From NCBI RefSeq assembly GCF_009720625.1, contig NZ_CP046266.1:1993501-2057500 (forward strand): 64,000 nucleotides of DNA. Reading direction: 5' to 3'. The notes beneath the pieces are model-generated. The model had not been told where the DNA came from, ran no database searches, and saw nothing but the letters and a program-made list of their open reading frames with translations. This DNA comes from Metabacillus sediminilitoris (GTDB lineage Bacteria > Bacillota > Bacilli > Bacillales > Bacillaceae). Below are positions 53,013 to 61,229 of the stretch, in pieces; positions within the stretch are counted from its first letter, which is position 1; each line of letters opens with the position of its first letter. The translations under genes and the position numbers were made by a program.

Positions 53013-53609
53013 ATGGCAGACTCACAGTTTGAGAGAAAGGCGTCTGATTTTTTACACGGATTGATATTCGACTTACTGTTAGTAACAGATGGACGTACAA
53101 CAGATTTGCTGGAAATGCTGTTGAACGAAAAAATTATTGTAGATGTGATCCGGCAAGAAGAAATAGGTGGAGAGGATGCAAATCTGATGGGTGAATCCTC
53201 GGGAGGTCCGTACTATATTCGTGAATCCGTTTTGATCGGCGAGAAAAGTGGATTTGTCGTGTCACACAACATTGCGGTTGTATATTCGAAGCATATACCT
53301 CCCGATTTGTTCGAGAAAATTGCGCATCAACAAGAGGGAATTGGAAAAGCAATCAGCTCATTCGGAATGCCTACATTCCGAAAGGTGGTCGACTCCGGTT
53401 TCATGAACGAAGCGGAAACGATCGATCTTTTTCAACGGCCAATCAAGGTTCACTTTTCTAATCTGCAAAATAAGGTGCCTTACAAAAGATACTACATTTA
53501 TTTCGGCCGTAAACCGGGGATTCAGCTGCTCGAATATTTCCATCCGAGCATTATCGGACACCGTTTACAGCAGGGGATGACGAAAGAGCAATCGAACAAA
53601 GAAGAATAG
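53013..53609 (+). CDS. Chorismate lyase-like protein (DUF98/UbiC fold)
   Basis: 198 residues. LLLVTDGRTTDLLEMLLNEK, YYIRESVLIG with the pocket arginine, GIGKAISSFGMPTFRKVV, YKRYYIYFGRKPGIQLLEYF match the order of DUF98 chorismate lyases, which release pyruvate from chorismate to give 4-hydroxybenzoate. GGAGG precedes the ATG. It follows DAHP synthase by 57 bases in the same direction. Product could be another hydroxybenzoate, since the fold also covers related enzymes. Confidence 0.7.
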   Translation: MADSQFERKASDFLHGLIFDLLLVTDGRTTDLLEMLLNEKIIVDVIRQEEIGGEDANLMGESSGGPYYIRESVLIGEKSGFVVSHNIAVVYSKHIPPDLFEKIAHQQEGIGKAISSFGMPTFRKVVDSGFMNEAETIDLFQRPIKVHFSNLQNKVPYKRYYIYFGRKPGIQLLEYFHPSIIGHRLQQGMTKEQSNKEE

Positions 53610-53731
53610 GTTCTAAAAGAAGAGTAACTGAATAATGGCTGACTCTACTGGAGAAACGCATCCCTTAGAGATCAGCCATTGCTTTTTGAATATGAGGGCC
53701 TCAGCAGTGAATTATATGCTAACAGGCTTTC

Positions 53732-54010
53732 TTATTTTTTTCTTGATTTTGCTTTCATTTGTTCGAAGATATCGCCCCCGGAGACGACCATTTGTTCACC
53801 AGCATATTGTACACCCTTCTTTACGGCTTCAAATAAATTTCCTACAACGATATCGACGGGTTTATCACGATCTTTTAAAGCTTCAATGAATTCTTTCTCG
53901 GCTACGTCTGCTCCATTTTTGACTGCCGTCGTGTAGTTAGCGACAAAGTATCTAAATCTTTGATTGATTTCGCGAAAAAAATTCGAAACCTCTTGATTAT
54001 CCCTTAACAA
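53732..54010 (-). CDS. Small helical protein in the island
   Basis: 92 residues from TTG 54010, which follows AAGGAGGTG. A GTG inside the ribosome binding site gives 95. The sequence is charged and helical (EVSNFFREINQRFRYFVANY, AVKNGADVAEKEFIEALKDR, AVKKGVQYAGEQMVVSGGDI). It is not recognised. Its position, size and strand resemble the 80-residue protein at 46141, with no clear sequence similarity. Confidence 0.6.
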   Translation of the reverse strand: MLRDNQEVSNFFREINQRFRYFVANYTTAVKNGADVAEKEFIEALKDRDKPVDIVVGNLFEAVKKGVQYAGEQMVVSGGDIFEQMKAKSRKK

Positions 54011-54109
54011 CTGTTTCACCTCCTTACGATTCTACATTAGTTGCTTTCCAAATGGAGTCTACACTTCCTGCTACCCTTCATCATGAAACTGAATTGCTTC
54101 AGCCATCCT

Positions 54110-54307
54110 TTACTCGTCGGATGCGGCTTTCAACGCGGTCGCACCCTCGTGATCCTGCATCGGAAGGGAATCAATCGCCGTTCGTTTATTGCCGTCCCTA
54201 GATGTAACCAATGCAACGATAACGCCCACCACTAGTACGAAAACAAACACGCCGCATAAACTCATACCCAGAATGAATAAAATTCTATCCCCAATCCTTG
54301 TTTTCAT
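54110..54307 (-). CDS. Small single-pass membrane protein
   Basis: 65 residues. One membrane segment at about residues 9-34 (ILFILGMSLCGVFVFVLVVG), with a charged outside or inside tail (SRDGNKRTAIDSLPMQDHEG). AAGGAAGGAG precedes ATG 54307. No family recognised. It may anchor a partner of the island's pathway. Confidence 0.6.
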   Translation of the reverse strand: MKTRIGDRILFILGMSLCGVFVFVLVVGVIVALVTSRDGNKRTAIDSLPMQDHEGATALKAASDE

Positions 54308-54476
54308 TCTACTTGGACTCCTTCCTTATAAGGTTAGTTCAGTATATGATTAAATATCCTAGATCATATAGGTAATGGACTATTATTCGGTGAATTCCAC
54401 TTTAGTCCAATCCAGGTTAGCAAACTCACATATAAATATAAGTGTCATCAACCCTATAAAAGGAGGTTCCCCATCA

Positions 54477-55409
54477 ATGGATCATATTCAGAGGAAAACT
54501 GATTCTAATCCGTTCACAGATGAAGAAGCACTTTCAACCGTTTCGAACCAGGAGGGCAATTTGGAGTGGAAGCAGTTTATCCAAAAAGAGTTAGAGAAAC
54601 TAGAAAATCAGGAAAAGGATGAAGGGAAAGAAGACTCGGAGACGACCTCATCGGCTAAGACGGAGTTTACACTCAGTTCCCTTATCGAGCAGATACCTCT
54701 AGAAAAAATGATCGATTCAGCAATACGAATTTTTAATAAGAAGACAGAAGCGGAAAAAACAAAACCAGAAAAAACAGAAGCGGAAAAAACAAAACCAGAA
54801 AAGACAGAAGCGGAAAAAACAAAACCAGAAAAGACAGTAGCGGAAAAGACAAAACCAGAAAAGACAAAACCAGAAAAGAAAGTAGCGGAAAAGACAAAAC
54901 CAGAAAAAACAAAACCAGAAAAGACAGTAGCGGAAAAGACAAAACCAGAAAAAACAAAACCAGAAAAGACAGTAGCGGAAAAGACAAAACCAGAAAAAAC
55001 AAAACCAGAAAAAACAAAACCAGAAAAGACAGTAGCGAAAAAAACAAAACCAGAAAAGACAGTAGCGGAAAAAACAAAACCAGAAAAGACAAAAGCGAAA
55101 AAAACAGAACAAAAAAAACAGAACCGGAAAAAAGAGATAGTTCTAAGTGGCACCTACATGAATCAAGAATATGACAGTAATTCATTGTTAAATGAGTTAA
55201 AAGAAAAAGTAAAACGCCGCGGCCAGCAACTACATTTACAGCGTGTTGAAGCTGAAAAAGAAAAAGCACTAAGAGATGGTAAAGAAAAATTCATTGAAGC
55301 ATTTAAAATACCATCTTCCTTAAAAACCTCTGACGAATTGAATGATCTTATTTTGAGGTTATATGAGTTGAAAAAGCAAATGAAAAATTCCAAGAAAATA
55401 GAGGAATGA
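54477..55409 (+). CDS. Lysine/glutamate-rich repeat protein
   Basis: 310 residues from ATG 54477 behind AAAGGAGG. The frame upstream has no ribosome binding site. Residues about 1-90 are acidic and polar. Residues about 90-215 consist of repeats of KTKPE, KTEAE and KTVAE type (54740-55110). The last about 95 residues are helical (NELKEKVKRRGQQLHLQRVE, ELNDLILRLYELKKQMK). There is no signal peptide or membrane segment. Repeats carry about one lysine per 2-3 residues with prolines, an extended charged rod. It is the last gene before the pglX remnant. The similar small lysine-rich protein at 48805 and the ligases suggest a possible substrate or scaffold, but this is inference. Confidence 0.75.
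   Translation: MDHIQRKTDSNPFTDEEALSTVSNQEGNLEWKQFIQKELEKLENQEKDEGKEDSETTSSAKTEFTLSSLIEQIPLEKMIDSAIRIFNKKTEAEKTKPEKTEAEKTKPEKTEAEKTKPEKTVAEKTKPEKTKPEKKVAEKTKPEKTKPEKTVAEKTKPEKTKPEKTVAEKTKPEKTKPEKTKPEKTVAKKTKPEKTVAEKTKPEKTKAKKTEQKKQNRKKEIVLSGTYMNQEYDSNSLLNELKEKVKRRGQQLHLQRVEAEKEKALRDGKEKFIEAFKIPSSLKTSDELNDLILRLYELKKQMKNSKKIEE
54740..55110 (+). repeat. Coding tandem repeats, EKTKPEKT type
   Basis: About 370 bases of near-identical units (GAAAAGACAAAACCAG and GAAAAGACAGTAGCG) in varying order. Units differ mainly by AAA/AAG third-base swaps. Such an array expands and contracts easily, so length should vary between strains. Antisense frames through it are low-complexity artefacts. Confidence 0.85.
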
Positions 55410-55414
55410 TGAAA

Positions 55415-56428
55415 ATGGCATTTGACCAAGGTACACAAAGTAAACTTAAAAGTTTGTAAGTGGAGCACCATTTTGCTCTTGTCAAATGAGTATATTAGAC
55501 AAATGCCAGATGAATATGGATTAGACCCAAATACCGTACTCGTTAGCGACTTAAGTAAACTTAAACATCTTGTTGATGCGTGAAGACAAACGGCAAGTTT
55601 AATAAGAGATACAATTAATCATTACATTGCTTCAAGTCCTACCAGTGGTATATTCAAAGTAATGAAACGTATAGTTCGTGAACAGGCTTTCACAATTCAC
55701 AATCGTTTATGTGCTATGCGAATGGCTGAGGCTCGCGGAATAGTTGATCTTATTGGAAATGGTTACAATTCGAAAGGTTTCAATTATATACAAGTTTATC
55801 GAGAACAGTTCGTGGAGAAAAGGGTGATGCCTATAAAAGTTTTATATATAGTTTATTTGATGAGTTCGCGAATGACTTGCCTGTCTTTTTTGATAGATAC
55901 TCTCGAATGGGGCGCCTTTTCCACCGCGAATCAGTGCTCTTAGAATTGTTATCTTTGATTAATGATCCGAAAATAATTCAATTATGGACAGAGGATGAAA
56001 CAATAGGTTGGATATATCAGTAATGTAATTCCACTGAAGAGCGGAGACAGATAAAATCCAAGTCTAGGGTTCTCGGAATAGTCGGGAATTAGCAGTGCGT
56101 AACCAGGTTTTTACACAAAGATATGTTTTTCAAGTAGTTGAAGGATAATACGCTAGGACGTATTTGGTATGAGATAACGCAAGGTGAAACATCTTTTCTC
56201 GATGAATGTTCTTACTTGGTCAAACGTCCAAATGAAATCTTCCTAAGAAAAGGTAAGGAAGTTTCAGAGGCTAATGAATCTACTGAGGATATCAGCCAAG
56301 AGAATTTATTGAACCAGCATTTTTATTTTCCATACAGACAAATGAAAGATCAAAGCGTGAAAAAAGATTGCTAGATCCAGCATGCGGGTCTATGCATTTG
56401 GCTAGTGTGCTTTCGATTTATTTATGAA
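55415..56428 (+). pseudogene. pglX: BREX-type adenine-specific DNA methyltransferase (PglX) remnant
   Basis: Blocks in three frames follow the PglX N-terminus in order. MAFDQGTQSKLKSL starts at 55415, then IVREQAFTIHNRLCAMRMAE, FDRYSRMGRLFHRESVLLEL, LWTEDETIGWIYQ, and SRELAVRNQVFTQRY. NTLGRIWYEITQGETSFLDE, YLVKRPNEIFL, and LLDPACGSMHLASVL near 56360-56420 complete the series. Sequence stops after the SAM-binding motif and runs directly into the right copy of the island's direct repeat. It is a truncated and frameshifted phage-defence gene. No other brx genes are in the window. Confidence 0.8.
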
Positions 56429-56722
56429 GATAAGTAAGCAAGATACCATCAATCGATAGATAAAAATCCTCATTATCCAAATGTGGAGGTAACCCATGGT
56501 TTAAATCAAAAAAAAGGATCAATTAAGTAGTTTTTTCCTTTATTACTTATCAAAACATACATAGCATGACTAAGACGTAAAATGTTCATAAATTGCCTCC
56601 TTTATGATTCGAAATAAATTCTCACATCATTCTATTCTTAGTATTGGGAAATATATACTTCTAATTGAATAGGGTGATAGTCATAACAATAAAGGTAAGC
56701 GTTCTAGGAAGGGTACTTCTAT
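56428..56722. repeat. Direct repeat bracketing the island, right copy (MBL gene fragment)
   Basis: Matches 41970-42262 with scattered changes. It contains the first about 50 codons (minus strand, ATG at about 56588) and upstream region of an MBL-fold gene. The rest of that gene is absent, cut where the pglX remnant ends. It looks like a homologous but not recent copy. Confidence 0.8.
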
Positions 56723-56883
56723 TAAAAATAAGGATTTACATGACAAAGTTAACTAATAAACTTGAAGTAGATTTGATTGGAGGAGAGCGATCGTTGTCGA
56801 CTTTTCAGGCATTTTCCTAACTTGAATATCAATTTTTTATCGATCATACTAGTAATAGAATCGTATAGAAAGGTGTTATCAAA

Positions 56884-57165
56884 ATGGATGCTGCCAAAAA
56901 CACTCAAAACAAACGTAAGCGTGTCCGCAGGAAAGGAACCCCCATCACAAAAATCTTACGAGCTTTCTTATTTATAACAATTGGACTTCTCATTGTCTTT
57001 ACTTACTATTTATATACGGAAGATAAATTACTAATCTATATATTACAGTTGTCCACTACCTTTATTACCTTTATTAAATCGATTCCAATGCCTATTTTTA
57101 TGATAATCGGTTATACGATTTTGATTTTTTATGTTGGTTATCTAGTAGGAAAGAGAAGGGGTTAG
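56884..57165 (+). CDS. Small two-pass membrane protein
   Basis: 93 residues. A basic N-terminus (about residues 1-22, KRKRVRRK) precedes two membrane segments (about 27-46 and 68-88) and a short KRRG end. AGAAAGGTG precedes ATG 56884. No family recognised. It sits just outside the island. Confidence 0.55.
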   Translation: MDAAKNTQNKRKRVRRKGTPITKILRAFLFITIGLLIVFTYYLYTEDKLLIYILQLSTTFITFIKSIPMPIFMIIGYTILIFYVGYLVGKRRG

Positions 57166-57291
57166 AGAAGGGGTATCATTCTGATCTATACTTATGTTTA
57201 TTATTTTGCACTTTATAGTGGAGAAATCGAGAGTATAAATTTTAAATGAATACTGCAAATTGATACTGATAAACAAGTAGGAGTGTTATTT

Positions 57292-57363
57292 ATGAATAAC
57301 GGAAAGACCTTTACCTATAATATTTTGTCAGAATCGACAGTAACTTTAAAGTTTGAGTTTTAA
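57292..57363 (+). CDS. Possible 23-residue small protein
   Basis: TAGGAGTG precedes an ATG that opens MNNGKTFTYNILSESTVTLK and stops after 23 codons. A hairpin follows at 57391. It could be a small peptide or a decayed gene start. Evidence is only the ribosome binding site and terminator placement. Confidence 0.3.
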   Translation: MNNGKTFTYNILSESTVTLKFEF

Positions 57364-57390
57364 AGGGCTTTCGTTGTTTTTGTTAAATAA

Positions 57391-57417
57391 AAGCTTCTGT
57401 ACCTAGTACAAAAGCTT
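57391..57417. terminator. Bidirectional terminator
   Basis: AAGCTTCTGTAC pairs with GTACAAAAGCTT with one mismatch. It lies between convergent small genes and has T-rich sequence on both sides. Confidence 0.6.
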
Positions 57418-57441
57418 CATCGTTATTATTTTATTTTTTAC

Positions 57442-57588
57442 TTACATATAATCGTAAACAGAATCTTCAAAATAGAGCCAGTGGTAATATTCAATCTGTG
57501 GATCAGACATCTTAGCAATATCTTTTTCACTGAATTTTTGTTTGTCTAATAAATCCTTCACTTTTGAATCTCTGGCTAATTTACTCAT
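57442..57588 (-). CDS. BH0509-family small protein
   Basis: 48 residues from ATG 57588 with TAGGAGGA 5-6 bases upstream. The sequence runs MSKLARDSKVKDLLDKQKFS, then MSDPQIEYYHWLYFEDS. The pattern SD.QIEYYHWLY.ED is what I recall for the BH0509 family of short Bacillus proteins of unknown function. A cre-like box and a palindrome lie in its upstream region. Confidence 0.6.
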   Translation of the reverse strand: MSKLARDSKVKDLLDKQKFSEKDIAKMSDPQIEYYHWLYFEDSVYDYM

Positions 57589-57634
57589 TTTAAATCCTCC
57601 TAATATATAAGAAGTAACGAAGCAGTTACCACTT

Positions 57635-57686
57635 TGTAAACGATTGCTTTAATTTCTTACTTTTATTATATATCTCAATTTGAGAT
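57635..57686 (-). promoter_or_regulatory. cre-like box and ATCTCAATTTGAGAT operator upstream of the small gene
   Basis: TGTAAACGATTGCT (57635-57648) is one change from the CcpA consensus. ATCTCAATTTGAGAT (57672-57686) is a near-perfect palindrome beside ATTATA, the reverse of a TATAAT -10. A related half-site CAAGTTGAGAT follows at about 57698. A dedicated repressor is likely, identity unknown. Confidence 0.5.
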
Positions 57687-57835
57687 TAAACTAATATCAA
57701 GTTGAGATGATTTTGTTGGGAAAGGATATTTTATTGATATTTGAGTATAGATGCAGCTTAATAAGTAGCTGGTATATAAAGAGATAGCGATAGTTACGAA
57801 AATACATCAAGCCATTGCCATGATTTAGTTCGAAC

Positions 57836-58267
57836 TTGAAAGCCCTTTATAAAGTGACGCCGGCCTTTAATATGTCAGAAAGGCTGCTGCTTGAGAAAAT
57901 TGATTATGACCAAAACGAAATAACGATTCATGAAAAAAAGTACCCTCTGGAAAATACCTCCTTTGCAACAGTTAATACAGAGCAGCCTGATCAATTAATT
58001 AGAGGAAGAAGCTCAAGTGATGGAAAACTGTTATTCTTAGTCCAGCATTCGGAAAAGCACGCCAGACAGATTAATTTTCTTATGAAAAAAGCAGTCTTTA
58101 TTAGCGATATAAATGTAAGCAACCATTATTTACTCGAACAAGGCGGTTACCTTTTACGTATTGGAGACCGGTTTGAAATCGAACCAGACAGCTTACTTCG
58201 TGTGTATGCTGGTCAAGGAACAACCGTCCTGGACACTATTACAATGGCTAGGAAGTTGGATTCATAA
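57836..58267 (+). pseudogene. Chimeric fragment with class 3 fructose-1,6-bisphosphatase segment
   Basis: A 143-codon frame from TTG. Residues about 9-85 ([49 protein letters not shown]) resemble an internal segment of the Bacillus-type class 3 Fbp, a protein of over 600 residues. The remainder ([36 protein letters not shown]) does not continue Fbp and looks fused from another gene. No ribosome binding site. Best seen as a deletion junction. Confidence 0.5.
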
Positions 58268-58973
58268 ACAACACCAGCGGAGACACCATAACTTACTATT
58301 ATGATGACCATACTATTCTGGACATCTATTCTTATATTTTACTTAAAGTAAGAGATATTAAAGGGGATGGTCCATTTCATTCTAAACCCATGTATACCTA
58401 CGTTGTTTAGCAACCTACATTTATTAAGATTTTGGTACAAATACCAAGACAAATAGAAAAAAAGCAGGTCAACTCTCAGATTGATATGAACCGTTCTGTA
58501 GTTAACGTTGTTGGTAACATTCGTTCTGTTTTTGCACCGGTTTATAGAAGTGGTGAACAAGATACCTGCTTGGTACAATTTCTAGTCGAATCCATTCAAA
58601 TGAAAGATATTTTAATTTGTTTCAAAATGTTTTACTTATTATTGCAATTAAATCAAAGATTTATTTAATGTAAATTTGTTAATTTATTGTAAAATTACAA
58701 TTCTAGTCATTTATCGACAAACAGTGCGTAATACCTATCAGGAGAGTGCAATGTTCGACATTATTTTGGATTTTCAGCTTAATTAACAGGTTTTTTCTTT
58801 AATAAATGTAAATAAAAGCAAATAATAATAGTGATTCTATGAAAATATTCCTGACTTTTCTAGATTTACAAAGTCAATAAAATACCTAAATACTGTCTTA
58901 ATTTTTTATAAATATAATATTTAATGAGTTAATTAAATAAACTATTATTTTTAAAAAAGGAGAGAGTAAACTA
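58268..58973 (+). other. Remnant sequence and leader of the PhoX-type gene
   Basis: At 58270-58408 a short frame continues protein-like (SGDTITYYYDDHTILDIYSY, KVRDIKGDGPFHSKP), perhaps the end of the chimeric fragment. Then 58430-58670 holds a weak 78-codon frame that I do not trust. From 58680 the DNA is AT-rich leader. TTAACA and TTTACA hexamers are present (about 58783, 58864) but not as a clear four-repeat Pho box. AAAAAAGGAGAGAG precedes the PhoX-type gene. Confidence 0.35.
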
Positions 58974-60617
58974 ATGGATCGTCGTAAGTTTTTAACATAT
59001 ATGGGGAGCGGTACAGCAGCAATCGTAGCAGCATCATCTGGGCTAGGGGTATTAGCATCTAAAGCAGATGCTGCAACAGCAAATCATTTAATGGATGGAC
59101 AACCTAACGGGAAAGGTAAGGCATTAACTGCGCCTTTTAAAGCGATTGGACGTACATGGGAAAATGAATTAGTACTTCCAAATGGTTATCACTATAACAT
59201 TATTGCTTCTTATGGAGATGTAATTAATTCAAAAGGTGAAAAATTTGGGGATGCAGCTGACCTTACAGTATATTTTCCAATTGATAGCCTAGAGGGCGGA
59301 AATAATTCTGAAGAGGGTTTAATCTGGGTAAATCATGAATTTCCTGAGCCAGATAACTATATGAAAATATTAGGAATTAACCCATCTTCATATAATAAAG
59401 CTAATCTTGCACAATACCCAGAGTTCTTAAAGATGCAAAAAGAAGCTGTTGGTGGATCTGTTATTCATGTTAAAAAGGAAAAAGGCAAATGGACATTAGT
59501 TCAAGATGACAACTACAACCGCCGTGTGGATGGGACAACCTCTATTCAATTAACGGGTGCTGCAGCTGGAAGTTCAGCAGTAAAAGGAGCAAAAGTAGTT
59601 GAAGGTTCACTTGGAAACTGCAGTGGTGGACGTACGCTTTGGAATACAGCTCTTTCTTGTGAAGAAAATACGGAATATGGTGACGACTATGGCTGGCCAA
59701 ACTTTACAGATGAACACTACGGCTGGGTAATGGAAGTAGATCCATTTAATGCAAAAGCACCTGTTCGTAAGCATACAGCACTTGGACGTTTTGCTCACGA
59801 AAATACGGCTATGGGACAAACGAAAGATGGCAGAGTTGTTGTTTATATGGGAGATGACGCTCGCGATCAAAGTTTCTATAAGTTTATTAGTAAAAAGAAA
59901 TTTAACCCAAATAACCGTGAAGCAAACTTTGATATTTTAGAAAGCGGAACATTATATGTTGCAGACCTTAATAAGCAAACATGGATCGCTTTAGACTATT
60001 CAACTAACACAAAGCTGCAAAACTATGTAAAAGATGGTAAAAAATTCTTCACTAGTCAAGCAGATGTATTAACACATGCTCGTGAAGCAGCTCTTGCTGT
60101 AGGTGCAACAAAGCTAGATCGCCCAGAAGACGTGGAAATTCATCCACATGACGGAAGTGTATTTTTATCATTAACAAATAACTCTAGTCACGGAAATTTC
60201 CACGGTCAAATTTATCGTTTTGTACCTGCAAATAGTGATCACGGCAGTGATACATTTACATTCGAAGTATTTGTTGCCGGCGGACAACAAAGCGGTATTA
60301 CTTGTCCTGATAATCTTCACTTTGACAGCAAGGGAAATCTATGGGTAGTAGAAGATTACGCTGCTACTGAAGATAACCAATATGCTGCTTATAAAAACTG
60401 TGGAGTATTCATGGTACCTACTGATGGAAAAAATTATGGTGAGCCATTCCAATTTGCTTCAGGTCCAAAAGGCTGTGAAGTAACAGGTCCATGGTTAACA
60501 CCAGATGAACGCACTTTATTCTTAGATGTACAACATCCTGAAACGTGGAATCCATATCCTGGTCAAAGTTTTGGACGTTCTTGCCTAGTAGCTGTTCAAG
60601 GCGGTCCATTAAAGTAA
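58974..60617 (+). CDS. PhoX family phosphatase with Tat signal (DUF839)
   Basis: 547 residues. The N-terminus has a twin-arginine motif DRRKFLTYMG, then a hydrophobic stretch ending ASKADA-ATA, so it is exported folded. The PhoX/DUF839 propeller domain includes GLIWVNHEFPEP, GNCSGGRTLWNTALSCEENT, RPEDVEIHP and CPDNLHFDSKGNLWVVEDY, with residues for calcium/iron binding. It hydrolyses phosphate esters outside the cell in the family. tatA and tatC follow, as with phoD-tatAd-tatCd in B. subtilis, so this is probably their dedicated cargo. Confidence 0.9.
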   Translation: MDRRKFLTYMGSGTAAIVAASSGLGVLASKADAATANHLMDGQPNGKGKALTAPFKAIGRTWENELVLPNGYHYNIIASYGDVINSKGEKFGDAADLTVYFPIDSLEGGNNSEEGLIWVNHEFPEPDNYMKILGINPSSYNKANLAQYPEFLKMQKEAVGGSVIHVKKEKGKWTLVQDDNYNRRVDGTTSIQLTGAAAGSSAVKGAKVVEGSLGNCSGGRTLWNTALSCEENTEYGDDYGWPNFTDEHYGWVMEVDPFNAKAPVRKHTALGRFAHENTAMGQTKDGRVVVYMGDDARDQSFYKFISKKKFNPNNREANFDILESGTLYVADLNKQTWIALDYSTNTKLQNYVKDGKKFFTSQADVLTHAREAALAVGATKLDRPEDVEIHPHDGSVFLSLTNNSSHGNFHGQIYRFVPANSDHGSDTFTFEVFVAGGQQSGITCPDNLHFDSKGNLWVVEDYAATEDNQYAAYKNCGVFMVPTDGKNYGEPFQFASGPKGCEVTGPWLTPDERTLFLDVQHPETWNPYPGQSFGRSCLVAVQGGPLK

Positions 60618-60656
60618 GAATGATTTATAGAAAACTCTGGTCTGCTTAAAAAGAAG

Positions 60657-60686
60657 GGTTTAAACGTATATGGGTACGTTTAAACC
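60657..60686 (+). terminator. Hairpin after the PhoX-type gene
   Basis: GGTTTAAACGTA and TACGTTTAAACC form a perfect 12-bp stem around a 6-base loop. No T-run follows, so partial readthrough into the tat genes is plausible. Confidence 0.6.
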
Positions 60687-60717
60687 TTCGTTCCTAAGTA
60701 AGAGAGGTGCATTTTTC

Positions 60718-60894
60718 ATGATCGTCGTGTGTAAAAAACATGTTAATAAAGGGTTGAAAATGATTTTTCTTCCACATGTTCAACCAATCTCCGACGAAAA
60801 TAAAATCTCTGGGAATTTTCATTGTCAAATCTGCGCCCAGAAAGCTGATTTTAAACTATATAACTTTGAATCTGTAAGGAAACAAGCTATTTAA
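60718..60894 (+). CDS. Small CxxC-type zinc-binding protein
   Basis: 58 residues from ATG 60718, behind GAGAGGTG. The longer frame upstream passes through the hairpin. Cys and His are spaced as CKKHVNKGL … FHCQICAQKADFKLY, a short metal-binding ribbon. Similar small proteins are known near tat or phosphatase genes in Bacillus, function unknown. It lies 18 bases before tatA. Confidence 0.6.
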   Translation: MIVVCKKHVNKGLKMIFLPHVQPISDENKISGNFHCQICAQKADFKLYNFESVRKQAI

Positions 60895-60912
60895 AATAAA
60901 GGAGGAATCTTT

Positions 60913-61152
60913 ATGTTACAGAATATTGGAATTCCTGGTCTTATTCTGATTCTTGTAATCGCGTTAGTTATTTTTGGTCCGAAAAAATTACCGGAAATTG
61001 GCCGTGCGTTTGGAACAACTTTAAAGGAATTTAAAAAATCAACACGTGAATTAGTTTCTGATGATGAACAGGAAGAAAAAGAAAAACAAAATAAACAAAA
61101 AAATGACGAGCCTAGCACAGAAGAAAAAACAAATAAACCAAAAGCAGTTTAA
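60913..61152 (+). CDS. tatA: Sec-independent protein translocase TatA
   Basis: 79 residues. One membrane helix (about 7-22) is followed by the [20 protein letters not shown] hinge and amphipathic helix. The tail is acidic and lysine-rich (from about residue 50). GGAGG precedes the ATG. TatA multimers form the channel used by the exported PhoX-type protein. Confidence 0.95.
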   Translation: MLQNIGIPGLILILVIALVIFGPKKLPEIGRAFGTTLKEFKKSTRELVSDDEQEEKEKQNKQKNDEPSTEEKTNKPKAV

Positions 61153-61165
61153 TAAAAATGAATTC

Positions 61166-61207
61166 AAAAGAGGTGTAGGTAGCTGATTCTTACTTGCATC
61201 TCTTTTT
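61166..61207 (+). terminator. Hairpin between tatA and tatC
   Basis: AAAAGAGGTGTAGGTAGC pairs with a downstream arm CTTACTTGCATCTCTTTT with a few mismatches, followed by TTA. It may reduce tatC expression relative to tatA. Confidence 0.5.
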
Positions 61208-61229
61208 AGTAATTAGAAAGTGGTGGCCT

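Noticed and set aside
54740..55110. CRISPR-like regular repetition
   Set aside because: Units are directly adjacent, of varying order, without spacers, and lie in frame within a coding sequence.
54608..55269. Three long overlapping antisense frames of 130-180 codons
   Set aside because: They are low-complexity mirror images (F/V/S-rich) of the lysine-rich repeats and have no ribosome binding sites.
58432..58668. 78-codon frame upstream of the PhoX-type gene
   Set aside because: No ribosome binding site, atypical composition and no recognised family. Left as intergenic.
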